Below the pieces are notes generated by a model. It was not told the origin of the DNA. It saw only the letters and a program-made list of their open reading frames with translations, and ran no database searches. 64,000 nt of DNA from Prorocentrum cordatum. Taxonomy: Eukaryota > Sar > Dinophyceae > Prorocentrales > Prorocentraceae. The stretch covers positions 101,900-165,899 of the forward strand of contig CAUYUJ010018646.1 of assembly GCA_963575745.1 (NCBI GenBank), in the 5' to 3' direction. Position numbers and translations under genes: made by a program. Of this stretch, positions 63,772 through 64,000 are shown piece after piece. The first letter of the stretch is position 1. Each line of letters starts with the position of its first letter.

Positions 63772-64000
63772 GGCTACTGGTCTCTACAAATTCAAAGTTC
63801 TGATGGTTGCTGCTCAAAATTGTGTATATGGGTCTACGTTATCCCCGCCACGTCTTGCTCAGATTGTCGGAGCTGTCACTGAGCACATCAAGTCCAACAG
63901 TGTTGATTCGGACACGCTCTTCCAATTGTACTTGCCGCTCATGAAAGAACAACTATCGGTGGGCTCTTTTGTCTTAGGCATGATGCTTCCAATTTGCAAC
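63772..64000 (+). CDS. Gene B exon, truncated by the window edge
   Basis: After GCTCCAG the frame reads ATGLYKFKVLMVAAQNCVYG, then SPPRLAQIVGAVTEHIKSNS and DTLFQLYLPLMKEQL, and is still open at the last base. It is helical and protein-like with no family recognised. Confidence 0.5.

Overview
The window looks like nuclear DNA of a dinoflagellate. The strongest single sign is a match to the dinoflagellate spliced-leader sequence (21 of 22 nt) at 4799-4820. Supporting signs are GC-AG and possibly GA-AG introns, tandem-repeat-rich GC-high DNA with few genes, and retroelement families of the kind seen in dinoflagellate genomes. No bacterial-style operons, rRNA or tRNA genes were recognised. Most long open frames are by-products of GC-rich or simple-sequence DNA and are left out.

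Layout. 1-4.8 kb is simple repeats plus a 150-bp palindrome. 4.8-9.6 kb is a decayed non-LTR (LINE-type) retroelement whose 5' end carries the spliced-leader relic; it holds an ORF1-like part, an endonuclease domain and a reverse transcriptase in several frames, with a small insertion inside the RT. 9.6-13.1 kb is mostly unassigned. 13,543-23,350 is the centrepiece: an apparently complete tyrosine-recombinase retrotransposon inserted in a (GAT)n microsatellite. It has one uninterrupted frame (RT, RNase H, a J-domain-like segment, a coiled coil and a C-terminal tyrosine recombinase) bounded by split direct repeats in the order A1 - ORF - B1/A2 - B2. This is the terminal structure of Ngaro/PAT-like DIRS-order elements. 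All copies inspected of repeat A (60 bp) and repeat B (166 bp) are identical, which suggests recent activity.

24-41.6 kb is repeat-dominated. It contains several fold-back (MITE-like) elements, one with a 3-bp flanking duplication and one between 56-bp direct repeats. It also has an 89-bp satellite that runs into exon-like sequence, an older inverted array of the same satellite, long ATGT/ATGC, GGA and ACT arrays, a CCCTATAG decamer array and a 91-nt T run. 41,630-49,830 is a full-length but frameshifted Ty1/copia-type LTR retrotransposon with two LTRs, a perfect 5-bp target duplication (TTGGA), a primer-binding site, gag, a zinc knuckle, integrase, RT and RNase H remains.

51.6-64 kb holds the only likely host genes: small exons separated by microsatellite or pyrimidine-rich introns. 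One set ends with a stop at 55,332 after a basic, nuclear-signal-like stretch. A second set runs from about 57.2 kb off the right edge of the window. Several exon joins keep phase across GT-AG and GC-AG introns. I do not recognise the products.
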